Assembly: GCF_017573465.1 (NCBI RefSeq)
Contig: NZ_JAGEPF010000003.1
Coordinates: forward strand, 62,001-126,000
Reading direction: 5' to 3'
Source of the DNA: Actinomadura violacea
GTDB lineage: Bacteria; Actinomycetota; Actinomycetes; Streptosporangiales; Streptosporangiaceae
DNA length: 64,000 nt
Below, piece by piece: positions 54,301-61,580 of this stretch; the first letter of the stretch is position 1; each line of letters starts with the position of its first letter. Made by a program: the position numbers and the translations under genes. A model generated the notes under the pieces. The model made no database searches and was not told the DNA's origin. It saw only the letters and a program-made list of their open reading frames with translations.

Positions 54301-57300
54301 GCCTTCCAGCCCGAAGATGTAGGACACCCGGCCGGACACGACGCTGGCGGCCAGCGCGGTCTGCTTGTGCCCTTCCAGGCCGGCGGGCATGAACAGCCCG
54401 TATCCAGAGGTGGCGGCGCCGACGAAGACGCCGGTGCGGGTGCCGCGCAGCCCCTCGGGGTCGACGCCCGCGCGTTCGAGCGCCTCCCAGGACACTTCGA
54501 GCAGCAGTCGCTGCTGGGGATCCATGGCGAGCGCCTCGCGGGGGCTGACCCCGAAGAAGCCGGCGTCGAAGTCGCCGACGTCCCGGAGGAATCCGCCTCG
54601 GCGCGAGTAGGACGTGCCGGGGTGCGCGGGATCGGGATCGTAGAGCCGTTCGACGTCCCATCCGCGGTCGGCGGGGAAGTCGGAGATCGCGTCGCCGCCG
54701 GCGTCGAGGAACTCCCACAGGTCTTCGGGGCTCTGGATGCCGCCCGGCAGCCGGCAGGCCATCCCGATGATCGCGATGGGTTCGTCGGGGGCCGCCGCGC
54801 GGACGGGGGCGGCGGTGTTCGCGGCGCCGCCGAGCAGTTCCGCCCGGAGGAACTCCACGAGCGCCTTGATGGTCGGGTAGTCGAAGATCAGGCCGGTGGG
54901 CAGCCGCAGCCCGGTCGCCGCGCCGAGCCGGTTGCGCAGGTCGACGGCGGTCAGCGAGTCGAACCCGATCTCCTTGAAGGTGCGGCCCGCCTCGACGGAC
55001 TCGGGCGAGGCGTGCCCGAGGATGGCGGCGGCGTGCGCCCGGACGAGGTCCAGCAGGCGCCGGGTCTGGTCGGCGGCGGGCAGTCCGGCGAGCCGCCGCC
55101 GCAGGTCCTCGCCGTCCGCGCCGGACGCGGCGCGGTGGCCTGGGCCGTCGACGGGCTGCCCGTCGGCGTTCAGCGGGCCGCCCTCGTCGCTCAGCCAGTA
55201 CCGCTCGTGCTGGAACGCGTAGGTGGGCAGGTCGACGGGACGTCCCGCGGGGATCACGGCCGTCCAGTCCACGGGTACGCCGCGCACCTCGGCCTCGGCC
55301 AGCGACCGCAGGAACCGGGCGGGGCCGCCGTCGTCGCGGCGCAGCGTTCCGGTGACGACCGCGTCGCCGGCGGATCCCAGGTCCTCCAGGGTCTCGCCGA
55401 TCGCGGCGGTCAGGACGGGGTGCGGGGAGACCTCGACGAAGCGGCGGTGCCCGGACCCGGCGAGGACCCGGACGGACCGGTCGAACTCGACGGGCGAGCG
55501 CAGGCTGGCATACCAGTACGCGGCGTCCAGTTCGGGCCCGTCCACGGCCTGCCCGCTCATCGCCGAGATCATCGGGATCCGGGCCGGGCGCGGGACGACG
55601 TCCGCCAGGACCTCCGAGAGTTCCGGCTCGATCTGCTCGACCTGGGCGCTGTGCGAGGCGTAGTCGACGGGCACCCGCCTGGTCCGCACGCCGTCCCGCG
55701 CGCACGCCTCGGCCAGCTCGTCCAGGGATTCGGGGTCGCCGGCGACGACCGTGGCCGCCGGGCCGTTGACCGCCGCGACGGCGAGCCGGTCGCCCCAGCG
55801 GGCCGCCAGGTCCCGGACGGTCTCCGCGGGTCCCGCGACCGACAGCATGCCGCCGCTCCCGGCCAGCCGGCCGAGCGCCCGGCTGCGCAGCGCGACCACC
55901 TTCGCCGCGTCGTCCAGCGACAGGACGCCCGCCACGCAGGCCGCCGCGATCTCGCCCTGGCTGTGCCCCGCCACCGCGTCCGGCCGGACGCCGGCGGCCT
56001 CCCATACCGCGGCCAGCGCGACCATCACGGCCCACAGCACCGGCTGGACGACCTCGGCCGCCGCGAGCGCGGGCGCGCCCTCGGCGCCGGCGAGCACGTC
56101 CTCCAGCGACCAGTCGACGTAGGGGGTGAGCGCCCGGCCGCATTCGGCGATCCGGGCGGCGAACACCGGCGACGACTCGGCCAGTTCCCGGCCCATCCCG
56201 GCCCACTGGCTGCCCTGGCCGGGGAAGACGAAGACGGTCCGGCCCGCGCCGCCGGGCTCCGCGATGCCGGTCACGGCGCCGGCCGCCGGCTCGCCCGCGG
56301 CCACCGCCGCCAGGCCCGCCAGCAGCTCGGACCGCTGCGCGCCGATGATGACGGCGCGGTGCTCGAACCGCTTCCGGGTGGTGGCCAGCGACCAGCCGAC
56401 GTCCGCCGGCGCCAGACCCGGGTTGTCTGCGAGGTGCTCGGCGAGCCGCTCCGCCTGGGCTGCCAGCCCAGCGGCGGTGCGCGCCGACACCGGCCAAGCC
56501 CGCGGCCCGGACGCGAGCGCCGCCGGAGCCGCTGCCCCGCCCGCCGGCGGGGACGGATCGGGCGCGGCTTCCAGGATCGCGTGCGCGTTGGTGCCGCTGA
56601 TCCCGAACGAGGACACGCCGGCCCGCCGGACCCGGCCCGCATCGGGCCACGGCCGCGCTCCGGTCAGCAGCGACACCGCGGCGGACCGGTCGACGGCGGG
56701 GGTCGGCTCGTCGATGTGCAGGGATCGCGGGAGCAGTCCGTGCCGCAGCGCCAGCACCATCTTGATCACGCCGGCGACGCCCGCGGCGGCCTGCGCGTGC
56801 CCGATGTTCGGCTTGACCGATCCCACCAGCAGCGGCCGGGCGTCCGGACGTTCCACCCCGTATGCGGCGGCCAGGGCGCGCGCCTCGGTCGTGTCGCCGA
56901 GCGGGGTGCCGGTGCCGTGCGCCTCCACCGCGTCCACGTCGCCCGGCGCGAGGCCCGCGCTGCGCAGCGCCCGCCCGATGACGGCGCGCTGGGCGGCCTC
57001 GTCGGGGGCGGTGAGGCCGTCGCTGGCGCCGTCGGAGTTGATCGCCGAGCCGCGGACCAGCGCCAGGACGGCGTGCCCGTTGCGCCGGGCGTCGGACAGC
57101 CTTTCGAGGACGACCAGGCCGACGCCCTCGGACCACACGGTCCCGTCGGCGGCGGCGGAGAACGCCTTGCAGCGGCCGTCGGGGGCCAGCCCGCGCAGCC
57201 CGCTGAACGCCACGAAGTTGCCGGGCGTCGCCATCACCGACACACCGCCCGCGATCGCCAGCTCGCAGTCGTCGCGGTGCAGCGCCTGCGCCGCGAGATG

Positions 57301-57921
57301 GATCGCCACCAGCGAGCCGGACGCCGAGGTGTCGACGGTGACGGCCGGGCCCCGCAGGCCGAGCGCGTAGGCGACGCGGCCCGAGATCACGCTGGTGGTC
57401 GTGCCGGTCAGCAGGTGGCCTTCGAGTCCGTCCGCCGCCTGGTGCAGCCGCGGGCCGTACTCGCGGGGCTCCGCGCCGACGAACACCCCGGTGCGGGTGC
57501 CGCGCAGGGCGTCCGGGTCGATCGCCGAGCGCTCCAGCGCCTCCCAGGACGCCTCCAGCAGCACCCGCTGCTGCGGGTCCATCGCGATGGCCTCGCGCGG
57601 GGAGACGCCGAAGAACGCCGCGTCGAAGCCGGCCGCGTCCGCGAGGAAGCCGCCGCGGTCGACGTAGGTCCGGCCGGGGGCGTCCGGGTCCGGGTCGTGG
57701 ACGGCGGCCAGGTCCCAGCCCCGGTCGGCGGGGAAGCCCGAGATCACGTCCCGCTCGTCGGCGAGGACCCGCCACAGGTCCTCCGGCGACCGGACGCCGC
57801 CCGGGTACCGGCAGCTCATCCCGATGATCGCCAGTGGCTCGCCGGCCATCGCGAGTCCCTCGTCGGATGTCGGCGCCGCCGCGGGCAGCCCGGCGGGCGG
57901 TGTCTTCTCGGACTCGCTCAT
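48337..57921 (-). CDS. Type I PKS-A: loading KS(Ala)-AT-ACP plus module KS-AT-DH-ER-KR-ACP
   Basis: 3194 residues. Loading: KS (~30-450) with DTSASGS, where active Cys is Ala200; HGTGT and NIGH kept. AT (~540-850) has GHSQGE and DYASHS (methylmalonyl-type); ACP Ser989. Module 1: KS (~1040-1460; Cys1216), AT (~1560-1880; Ser1683, HAFHS, malonyl-type), DH (His1988 kept in [10 protein letters not shown], with Gly changed to Asp), ER (~2400-2710; [15 protein letters not shown] near 2580), KR (~2750-2930; LDD, B-type), ACP Ser3074 and a C-terminal docking tail ([14 protein letters not shown]). No N-terminal docking coil, as expected of the first protein of the line. ATG at 57921 has AGGGG upstream; longer in-frame reading upstream is featureless. 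Confidence 0.95.
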   Translation of the reverse strand: MSESEKTPPAGLPAAAPTSDEGLAMAGEPLAIIGMSCRYPGGVRSPEDLWRVLADERDVISGFPADRGWDLAAVHDPDPDAPGRTYVDRGGFLADAAGFDAAFFGVSPREAIAMDPQQRVLLEASWEALERSAIDPDALRGTRTGVFVGAEPREYGPRLHQAADGLEGHLLTGTTTSVISGRVAYALGLRGPAVTVDTSASGSLVAIHLAAQALHRDDCELAIAGGVSVMATPGNFVAFSGLRGLAPDGRCKAFSAAADGTVWSEGVGLVVLERLSDARRNGHAVLALVRGSAINSDGASDGLTAPDEAAQRAVIGRALRSAGLAPGDVDAVEAHGTGTPLGDTTEARALAAAYGVERPDARPLLVGSVKPNIGHAQAAAGVAGVIKMVLALRHGLLPRSLHIDEPTPAVDRSAAVSLLTGARPWPDAGRVRRAGVSSFGISGTNAHAILEAAPDPSPPAGGAAAPAALASGPRAWPVSARTAAGLAAQAERLAEHLADNPGLAPADVGWSLATTRKRFEHRAVIIGAQRSELLAGLAAVAAGEPAAGAVTGIAEPGGAGRTVFVFPGQGSQWAGMGRELAESSPVFAARIAECGRALTPYVDWSLEDVLAGAEGAPALAAAEVVQPVLWAVMVALAAVWEAAGVRPDAVAGHSQGEIAAACVAGVLSLDDAAKVVALRSRALGRLAGSGGMLSVAGPAETVRDLAARWGDRLAVAAVNGPAATVVAGDPESLDELAEACARDGVRTRRVPVDYASHSAQVEQIEPELSEVLADVVPRPARIPMISAMSGQAVDGPELDAAYWYASLRSPVEFDRSVRVLAGSGHRRFVEVSPHPVLTAAIGETLEDLGSAGDAVVTGTLRRDDGGPARFLRSLAEAEVRGVPVDWTAVIPAGRPVDLPTYAFQHERYWLSDEGGPLNADGQPVDGPGHRAASGADGEDLRRRLAGLPAADQTRRLLDLVRAHAAAILGHASPESVEAGRTFKEIGFDSLTAVDLRNRLGAATGLRLPTGLIFDYPTIKALVEFLRAELLGGAANTAAPVRAAAPDEPIAIIGMACRLPGGIQSPEDLWEFLDAGGDAISDFPADRGWDVERLYDPDPAHPGTSYSRRGGFLRDVGDFDAGFFGVSPREALAMDPQQRLLLEVSWEALERAGVDPEGLRGTRTGVFVGAATSGYGLFMPAGLEGHKQTALAASVVSGRVSYIFGLEGPALTVDTACSSSLVALHMACQSLRSGESSLALAGGVTVFGSADWFLWFSRQRGLAPDGSCKSFSASADGVGMAEGAAVLLVERLSDAQANGHDILAVVRGSAVNQDGASNGLTAPHGPAQQRVIRAALAGARVPAAEVDAVEAHGTGTPLGDPIEADALLATYGEDRPEERPLWLGSVKSNIGHTGWAAGAAGVIKLVLALRNRRLPRTLHADEPSPHVDWSGRIRLLTSAVPWPAADGRPRRAGVSAFGISGTNAHAVLEEAPAADHADDAAQPENAPAPHRAPMTAWTVSARSAAGLAAQAERLAEHVSARPDLDPVDVGWSLATTRSALSRRAVVVGADRDELLAGLGAIASGKGRAGVVSGSVGAGGVGFMFTGQGAQRVGMARGLYEAFPVFADAFDEACAGLDRHLSGRILGLSEEADGVSVASVVLGNGGEGLLDETVFTQAGLFAVGVGLFGLLVSWGVGVDVVGGHSIGEVVAACVAGVWSLEDACRVVAARGRLMQALPRGGAMVAVEASEQRVVEALEGCSGVGLAAVNGPRAVVVSGVEEEVLAVAGRLKESGVRTRRLRVSHAFHSPLMEPMLAEFADVVGSVRFNVPRVAVVSGLSGRLAGGELLEPEYWVRHVREPVRFADAVNAMRGAGVGVFAELGPDGILSALGPQIPESQGDEAWLPVMRRGRDEVRTLLTAVSGVHVRGGTVDWARFYDGQGAERVDLPTYAFQHQRYWLSADGGAVDAAGLGQSAAGHPLLGAAVGLPGTGGMALTGRLSLSAQPWLGEHVVADEVVVPGAALVEMAVRAGDEAGCGRLEELLIEAPLVLPGEGGVRIQVAVEAPDEEGRRGVAVYSQAEDGGDDEPWTRHATGVLGAQDERADTGTGLEQWPPTGATPVELDGFYQGLAEGGLAYGPVFAGLSKAWRRGDEVFAEVALPEETQVTGFGVHPALLDAALHAIGLGPGLTGDEGGPMLPFAWGEVVVHAAGAAAARVRVAPNAGGDGVSVTLADAAGGPVASVGSLVLRALPGGGLGEGARAVKEALFRVEWVPARPGDPAASAARWAVLGECGLDLPGAVRYEDVAELADAVAAGQDVPDAVCCLPTSADHGGTAATAREVTVRTLDVLQRWLAEDALADARLMVVTERAVAAGPGTPVEVAGAPIWGLVRSASSENPGRFVLADVDDLVAAGELLVAGAALGEPEFAVRGGEVRVPRLARASTAAVLPVPAGDGWRLEFTERGTLDNLTLATTDDGTRPLEPGQVRVGLRAAGVNFRDVLNVLGMYPGDAGLLGLEGAGVVLEVGPDVTGLAPGDRVMGLFSGAFAPVAVTDARLLAPVPHGWSPAEAAAAPVVYLTAYFALVELAGLSEGEKVLIHAAAGGVGMAAVQLARHLGAEVFGTAGPAKWSALNSLGLDDHHLASSRTLEFEKAFQTATGGRGMDVVLDSLAGEFVDASLRLTAQGGRFVEMGKTDVRDPARVAAEHDGVSYQAFDLLDTGPDKMAEMFAALGELFASGVLRPLPVAQWSVTRAPEAFRYLSQARNIGKVVLTVPAPPDPGGTVLITGASGALGGLVARHLVAVRGVRHLTLLSRRGPDAPGMAELTAELRGLGAEVQVAACDTADRDALAAVLAEIPSDAPLTGVIHAAGLLDDGVLGSLTPERVEAVLRPKVDGAWHLHELTAGLDLSMFVLFSSVAGTVGSPGQGNYAAANAFLDALAAHRSGLGLPGVSLAWGGWEQAGGMAGKLGAVDRRRMSRSGSRALTDAEGLALLDASAATGEAVLVPDHLDLAVLRGLGDALPPLLSGLVRRTARRSVGRSTGDGGGALSAQLAAMADVERGAALLDLVHAQVAMVLGMSGTETIDPGRTFKELGFDSLTSLELRNRLNSVTGLRLPATVIFDHPTSDALGAYLGRELGGAPNGEASVEQAFSGLDTVESSVQKIVEDEAARARFATRLRGILALLGPSAEGADASVAEKIQAASDDDVFEFIDNLGI
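52110..53220. repeat. AT-domain direct repeat, copy in PKS-A module 1
   Basis: Partner of 45523-46633 at a constant offset of 6587 bases. Same T/G-rich codon use. The flanking KS and DH sequences of the two modules are clearly less alike, so the block is bounded at domain linkers. Confidence 0.9.
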
Positions 57922-58199
57922 CCTGCGCCCCTGTGTCCATGCACCGCCCCGCACGGCGGGGGCGGGAAACGGTCGTGTGATGAGGACCCCCGGAATTCCC
58001 GGAGGGCAGTGCGCGATATCGGGACGGAAATACACCCCGGGATCCGTCGGCCGACGGGAAATCACCGGACGGCCATTCACCGGCGATTTCGCTGCATATC
58101 GATGCCGAGGTCAGGTTCCCATGGCCCGGCGCGGAGGGTAAAGGACGCCGTCCCCGTTCAACCGCGGAACGGCGTCATTTGAACGCCGCAATGGACGGT
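57922..58199. other. Spacer between fkbH-like gene and PKS-A with regulatory features
   Basis: 278 bases, no gene. It is AT-richer than its surroundings and holds a StrR-type site near its right end, so an internal promoter for PKS-A, PKS-B and NRPS-2 probably lies here, splitting the long operon. Confidence 0.6.
58156..58184. promoter_or_regulatory. StrR-type operator candidate in front of PKS-A
   Basis: GTTCAACCG, 11 bases, CATTTGAAC. It lies ~235 bases upstream of the PKS-A start on the minus strand and just past the fkbH-like stop. A GACGCCGT/ACGGCGTC hairpin (58144-58151, 58169-58176) overlaps it and may end the upstream transcript. Confidence 0.65.
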
Positions 58200-59279
58200 T
58201 CAGCGGGCGGCCAGCTCCGGCGAGTCGAGCCGCATCGTGGTCGGCGCGGCGCGGCGTTCGGCGGCCAGGTGGAGGCACTGGACGCCGTCGCGGCCGGTGA
58301 GCGTGCCGAGCCCGGCCAGGCACGTGCAGGCGTCGTCGGTGAAGCCCGCGAACCGGTAGGCGATCTCCATCATCCGGTTGCGGTCGGTCTTGCGGAAGTC
58401 GGCGGCGAGGTGCGCGTCCGCCCGGGCGGCCTGGTCGACCAGCCAGTTGAGGATCACCGCTCCGGCGCCGAACGCCACGACCCGGCACGAGGTCGCCAGC
58501 AGCTTCAGATGCCAGATGCCCGGACGGCGCTCCAGGAGCATCACGCCGACCGCGCCGTGCGGCCCGAAGCGGTCGGCCATGTTCACCGTGAGCACCGCGT
58601 GGGCGGGGTCGGCCAGCAGCCCGCGCAGGGCCGCGTCGGAGTAGTGCACGCCGGTGGCGTTCATCTGGCTGGTGCGCAGGGTCAGCTCCTCGACCCGGGA
58701 CAGGTCCTCGTGGTCGGCGAACTTGATCGTCATCACCAGGTCCAGGGTGCGCAGGAACTCCTCGTCGGGTCCGTTGAAGGACTCCTTCTCGGCGTCCCGG
58801 CGGAAGCCGGCCTGGTACATCTCGCGGCGGCGGCGCGCGTCGACGGTCACCACCGCCGGGCTGAACTCCGGCAGGCCGGGCAGCGCGGCGATCTGCTCGG
58901 CGGGGTAGCAGCGGACGTCCGGCGCGGCGAAGTTCACCTCGGCCCGCTCGGTGGGAAGGTCGTCGATGAAGGCGATGGCGCCGGGCGCGAAGTTCAGTCG
59001 CTCGGCGATCTCCAGCACCGCGTCGGACTTGCGCCCCCAGCCGATCTGCGGAAAGACGAAGTACTCGGCCAGTCCGAGTTTCTCCAGCTGCGTCCAGGCC
59101 AGGTCGTAGTCGTTCTTGCTGGAAATGGAATGCAGGATTCCGCGCGCGTCGAGTTCGGCGATGACGTCGCGGACGCCGTCGGCGAGCTCGACGTCCGGGT
59201 CCTCCAGCAGGGTGCCCCGCCAGAGCGTGTTGTCGAGATCCCAGACCAGGCATTTCACAAGAGTCGGCTTGTCGGGCAC
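58200..59279 (-). CDS. fkbH: FkbH-like HAD protein (glyceryl-ACP formation)
   Basis: 359 residues. HAD domain: CLVWDLDNTLWRGTL with Asp14 and Asp16, ILHSISSKND (motif II Ser), GRKSDAVLEIAERLNFAPGAIAFIDDLPTERAEV (Lys and Asp pair). A C-terminal GNAT-like domain follows (TSQMNATGVHYSDAALRGLL, RFGPHGAVGVMLL). FkbH proteins load 1,3-bisphosphoglycerate on a dedicated ACP and dephosphorylate it to glyceryl-ACP, the first step to hydroxy- or methoxymalonyl-ACP. GTG start with GGGAGGG five bases upstream. It is 55 bases after the dehydrogenase in the same operon. Confidence 0.92.
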   Translation of the reverse strand: MPDKPTLVKCLVWDLDNTLWRGTLLEDPDVELADGVRDVIAELDARGILHSISSKNDYDLAWTQLEKLGLAEYFVFPQIGWGRKSDAVLEIAERLNFAPGAIAFIDDLPTERAEVNFAAPDVRCYPAEQIAALPGLPEFSPAVVTVDARRRREMYQAGFRRDAEKESFNGPDEEFLRTLDLVMTIKFADHEDLSRVEELTLRTSQMNATGVHYSDAALRGLLADPAHAVLTVNMADRFGPHGAVGVMLLERRPGIWHLKLLATSCRVVAFGAGAVILNWLVDQAARADAHLAADFRKTDRNRMMEIAYRFAGFTDDACTCLAGLGTLTGRDGVQCLHLAAERRAAPTTMRLDSPELAAR

Positions 59280-59333
59280 AAGACCCTCCCCAATGCGGAT
59301 TTCAGGATTCCGGCACGGCGGAAACGGGCCGGT

Positions 59334-60443
59334 TCAGTCGACGCCGGCCAGGGCGTGGTCGGCGAGGATCAGCCGGCAGATCTCGTTGCTGCCCTCGATG
59401 ATCTCCATGAGCTTCGCGTCCCGGTACGCGCGGGCGGCGGTGTGGCCGTCCTCGGCGCCCGCCGACGCCAGCAGCTGGACGGCGGTCGCGGCGCTGCGCG
59501 CGGCGTGGCCCGCGCTGACGTGCTTGGCCAGCACCGCCTCGATGACCAGGTCGGGCGAGCCGGACTCCCAGGCCCGGCTGGCGTGCTCGCAGACCCGCGT
59601 CGAGACCTGCTCGGCCACCAGCAGGTCGGCCAGCTGCCCGGCGACGAGCTGGTGGCCGGCGAGCGGCCGGCCGGACTGCCTGCGGTGCTTGGTGTGGCCG
59701 GTCGCGCTCTCCAGGCAGGCCCGGATGATCCCGACGCAGCCCCACGCGACCGACATCCGCCCGTACGTCAGCGCCGTCGTGAACAGCATCGACAGCGGCT
59801 GCCCGCCGCCGCCCAGCACGGACGACGCGGGCAGCCGCACGCCCTCCAACCGGACGTTGGCGTGCCCGCCCGCACGGCACCCCAGCGGCGCCGCGATCGG
59901 CTCCACGTGGACGCCGGGGGCGTCGGCCGGGACCACGACGGCGGCGGCGCCGTCGCCGTGCCGGCCGAGGACGACCAGCAGGTCGGCGTAGCGGGCGCCG
60001 GTCACCCACTTCTTGCGGCCGTCGACGACCACCCCGCCACCGTCCGGGCTGATCCGGGTCCGCATCGCCGACAGGTCGCTGCCCGCCTCGGGCTCGCTGA
60101 AGGCGACCGCCGCCAGCCGCCCGCCGGTCAGGTCGGCGAGCAGGCGGCGGCGCTGCTCGCGGTCGCCGAACCGCCGCACCGTCCAGGCCGCGATGCCCTG
60201 CGAGGTCATGATGCTGCGCAGCGAGCTGCACAGGCCGCCGACGTAGGCGGTGAGCTCGCCGTTGTCGAGGCTTCCCGCACCGAGGCCGCCGAACGCCGCG
60301 GGGACCTCCGCGCACAGGATCCCCTTGGCGCCGAGCTTCTGCAGCAGTTCGACCGGCAGCTCGCCGGCCAGGTCCCAGGCGGCCGGGCGGTCGCCGACGA
60401 GCTCTCCGACGAACGCCCGCTCATCGGCCAGCGCGTCAGCCAT
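59334..60443 (-). CDS. fkbI: FkbI-like acyl-CoA dehydrogenase (acts on ACP-bound unit)
   Basis: 369 residues of the acyl-CoA dehydrogenase fold: VPAAFGGLGAGSLDNGELTAYVGGLCSSLRSIMTSQGIAAWTVRRFG at the start, AVAFSEPEAGSDLSAMRTRISPDGGGVVVDGRKKWVTGARYADLLVVLGR in the middle beta domain, and YRDAKLMEIIEGSNEICRLILADHAL at the end, where the flavin and catalytic regions lie. In the fkb-type pathway this flavoenzyme performs one of the two oxidations that turn glyceryl-ACP into hydroxymalonyl-ACP. Its start overlaps the ACP stop by eight bases. Confidence 0.92.
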   Translation of the reverse strand: MADALADERAFVGELVGDRPAAWDLAGELPVELLQKLGAKGILCAEVPAAFGGLGAGSLDNGELTAYVGGLCSSLRSIMTSQGIAAWTVRRFGDREQRRRLLADLTGGRLAAVAFSEPEAGSDLSAMRTRISPDGGGVVVDGRKKWVTGARYADLLVVLGRHGDGAAAVVVPADAPGVHVEPIAAPLGCRAGGHANVRLEGVRLPASSVLGGGGQPLSMLFTTALTYGRMSVAWGCVGIIRACLESATGHTKHRRQSGRPLAGHQLVAGQLADLLVAEQVSTRVCEHASRAWESGSPDLVIEAVLAKHVSAGHAARSAATAVQLLASAGAEDGHTAARAYRDAKLMEIIEGSNEICRLILADHALAGVD

Positions 60444-60720
60444 CGCGGGCCGCGCTCAGCCGCAGCACCAGGGCGGTCATCGCCTGGACGGTCCGGAAGT
60501 TGTCGAGCTTCAGCTCCGGGCCGATGATCGCGATGTCGTAGGCCTCCTCCAGGTGCACCACCAGCTGCATGGCGAACATCGAGGAGACCAGCCCGGAGCC
60601 GAACAGGTCCTGGTCCACCGCGACCGAGGTCTTGATGCGCTCGGCCAGGAAGGCCAGCAGCGCCTCCTCCACGGCCTGCGCGGAGATCGGTGCCGCCTCG
60701 GCGGCCTGCTCGGCGGTCAT
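60436..60720 (-). CDS. fkbJ: FkbJ-like acyl carrier protein
   Basis: 94 residues. The carrier motif is LFGSGLVSSMFAMQLVVHLEEAYDI: FkbJ-type carriers have SGL(V/L)(N/D)SMFAMQLV here in place of the usual G-x-DSL, with phosphopantetheine on the Ser before Met. It carries the glyceryl unit made by FkbH while FkbI and FkbK oxidise it, then donates the finished extender to a PKS AT. The start lies in the ATGA overlap with the fkbK-like gene. Confidence 0.93.
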   Translation of the reverse strand: MTAEQAAEAAPISAQAVEEALLAFLAERIKTSVAVDQDLFGSGLVSSMFAMQLVVHLEEAYDIAIIGPELKLDNFRTVQAMTALVLRLSAARDG

Positions 60721-61580
60721 GAGATCACGCTCCCGTAGTCGTAGAACCCCCGGCCGGACTTGCGGCCGAGGTCGCCGTCGCGCACCTTCCGCAGCATCAG
60801 CGCGGACGGCCGGCAGCTCTCCTCCCCGGTCCGCGCGTAGAGCACGTTGAGCGAGTCGACCAGGTTGTCGATGCCGATCAGGTCCGCGGTGCGCAGCGGC
60901 CCCGTCGCGTGCCCGAGGCAGCCCTCCAGCAGCCCGTCGACCGTCTCGGCGGACGCGACGCCCTCCTCGACGAGCCGGGCCGCACTGTTGATCAGCGGGT
61001 GCAGCACCCGGTTGATGACGAAGCCGGGCGAGTCGTTCACCACCAGCCCGTCGCGTCCGAGGAAGGCCAGCAGGGCCGTCACCGACTCCATCGTCCGCTC
61101 GCCGGTGCGCGGACCCTTGATGATCTCCACCATCGTGATGAGGTACGCCGGATTCATGAAGTGAACGCCGACGAGGTCGTCCGGCCGGGCCATGGCCTCG
61201 GCCATCTCGTCGATCGGGATGCAGGAGGTGTTGGAGATGACGGTCGTGCCGGGGCGGACGGTGCCCGACACCTCGGCCAGCACTTTCGTCTTGGTCTCCG
61301 GTACCTCGGTCACCGCCTCGATGACGACCGTGGCGTCCGCGACGTCCGGCAGCGCCGTGGTGGTCGTCAGCTCGCCCTGCGGGCGGTCCGGAAGCGCGCC
61401 CATGAGCCGGGCGTGCCGCAGCTTCTGGCGGATCGTCGTGCGCGCCTCGGCCAGCAGGGCGTCGTCGAGGTCGACCAGGACGACGGGGGCGCCGTGCCCC
61501 AGGGCCAGCGTCGCGATGTTCGTGCCCATGACCCCGCCGCCCAGGACGGCGATGCGGTAATCGGCCTGATCAGTTTCCAT
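60717..61580 (-). CDS. fkbK: FkbK-like 3-hydroxyacyl dehydrogenase
   Basis: 287 residues of the 3-hydroxyacyl-CoA dehydrogenase family: NAD-binding RIAVLGGGVMGTNIATLALGHG at the start, VVIEAVTEVPETKTKVL, VISNTSCIPIDEMAEAM, then the catalytic VGVHFMNPAYLITMVEII (His) and the C-terminal domain with VNDSPGFVINRVLHPLINSAARLVEEG and GPLRTADLIGID. It oxidises the glyceryl-ACP hydroxyl in hydroxymalonyl-ACP formation. ATG at 61580 has AAGGAG about five bases upstream and overlaps the PKS-C stop by 11 bases, so it is coupled to the PKS. Confidence 0.92.
   Translation of the reverse strand: METDQADYRIAVLGGGVMGTNIATLALGHGAPVVLVDLDDALLAEARTTIRQKLRHARLMGALPDRPQGELTTTTALPDVADATVVIEAVTEVPETKTKVLAEVSGTVRPGTTVISNTSCIPIDEMAEAMARPDDLVGVHFMNPAYLITMVEIIKGPRTGERTMESVTALLAFLGRDGLVVNDSPGFVINRVLHPLINSAARLVEEGVASAETVDGLLEGCLGHATGPLRTADLIGIDNLVDSLNVLYARTGEESCRPSALMLRKVRDGDLGRKSGRGFYDYGSVIS

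Noticed and set aside
53374..58182. 1,602-codon open frame on the plus strand opposite PKS-A
   Set aside because: It mirrors the PKS coding frame in high-GC DNA, is rich in Arg, Gly, Ala and Asp with no domain, and the minus strand codes unmistakable KS, AT and ACP domains.
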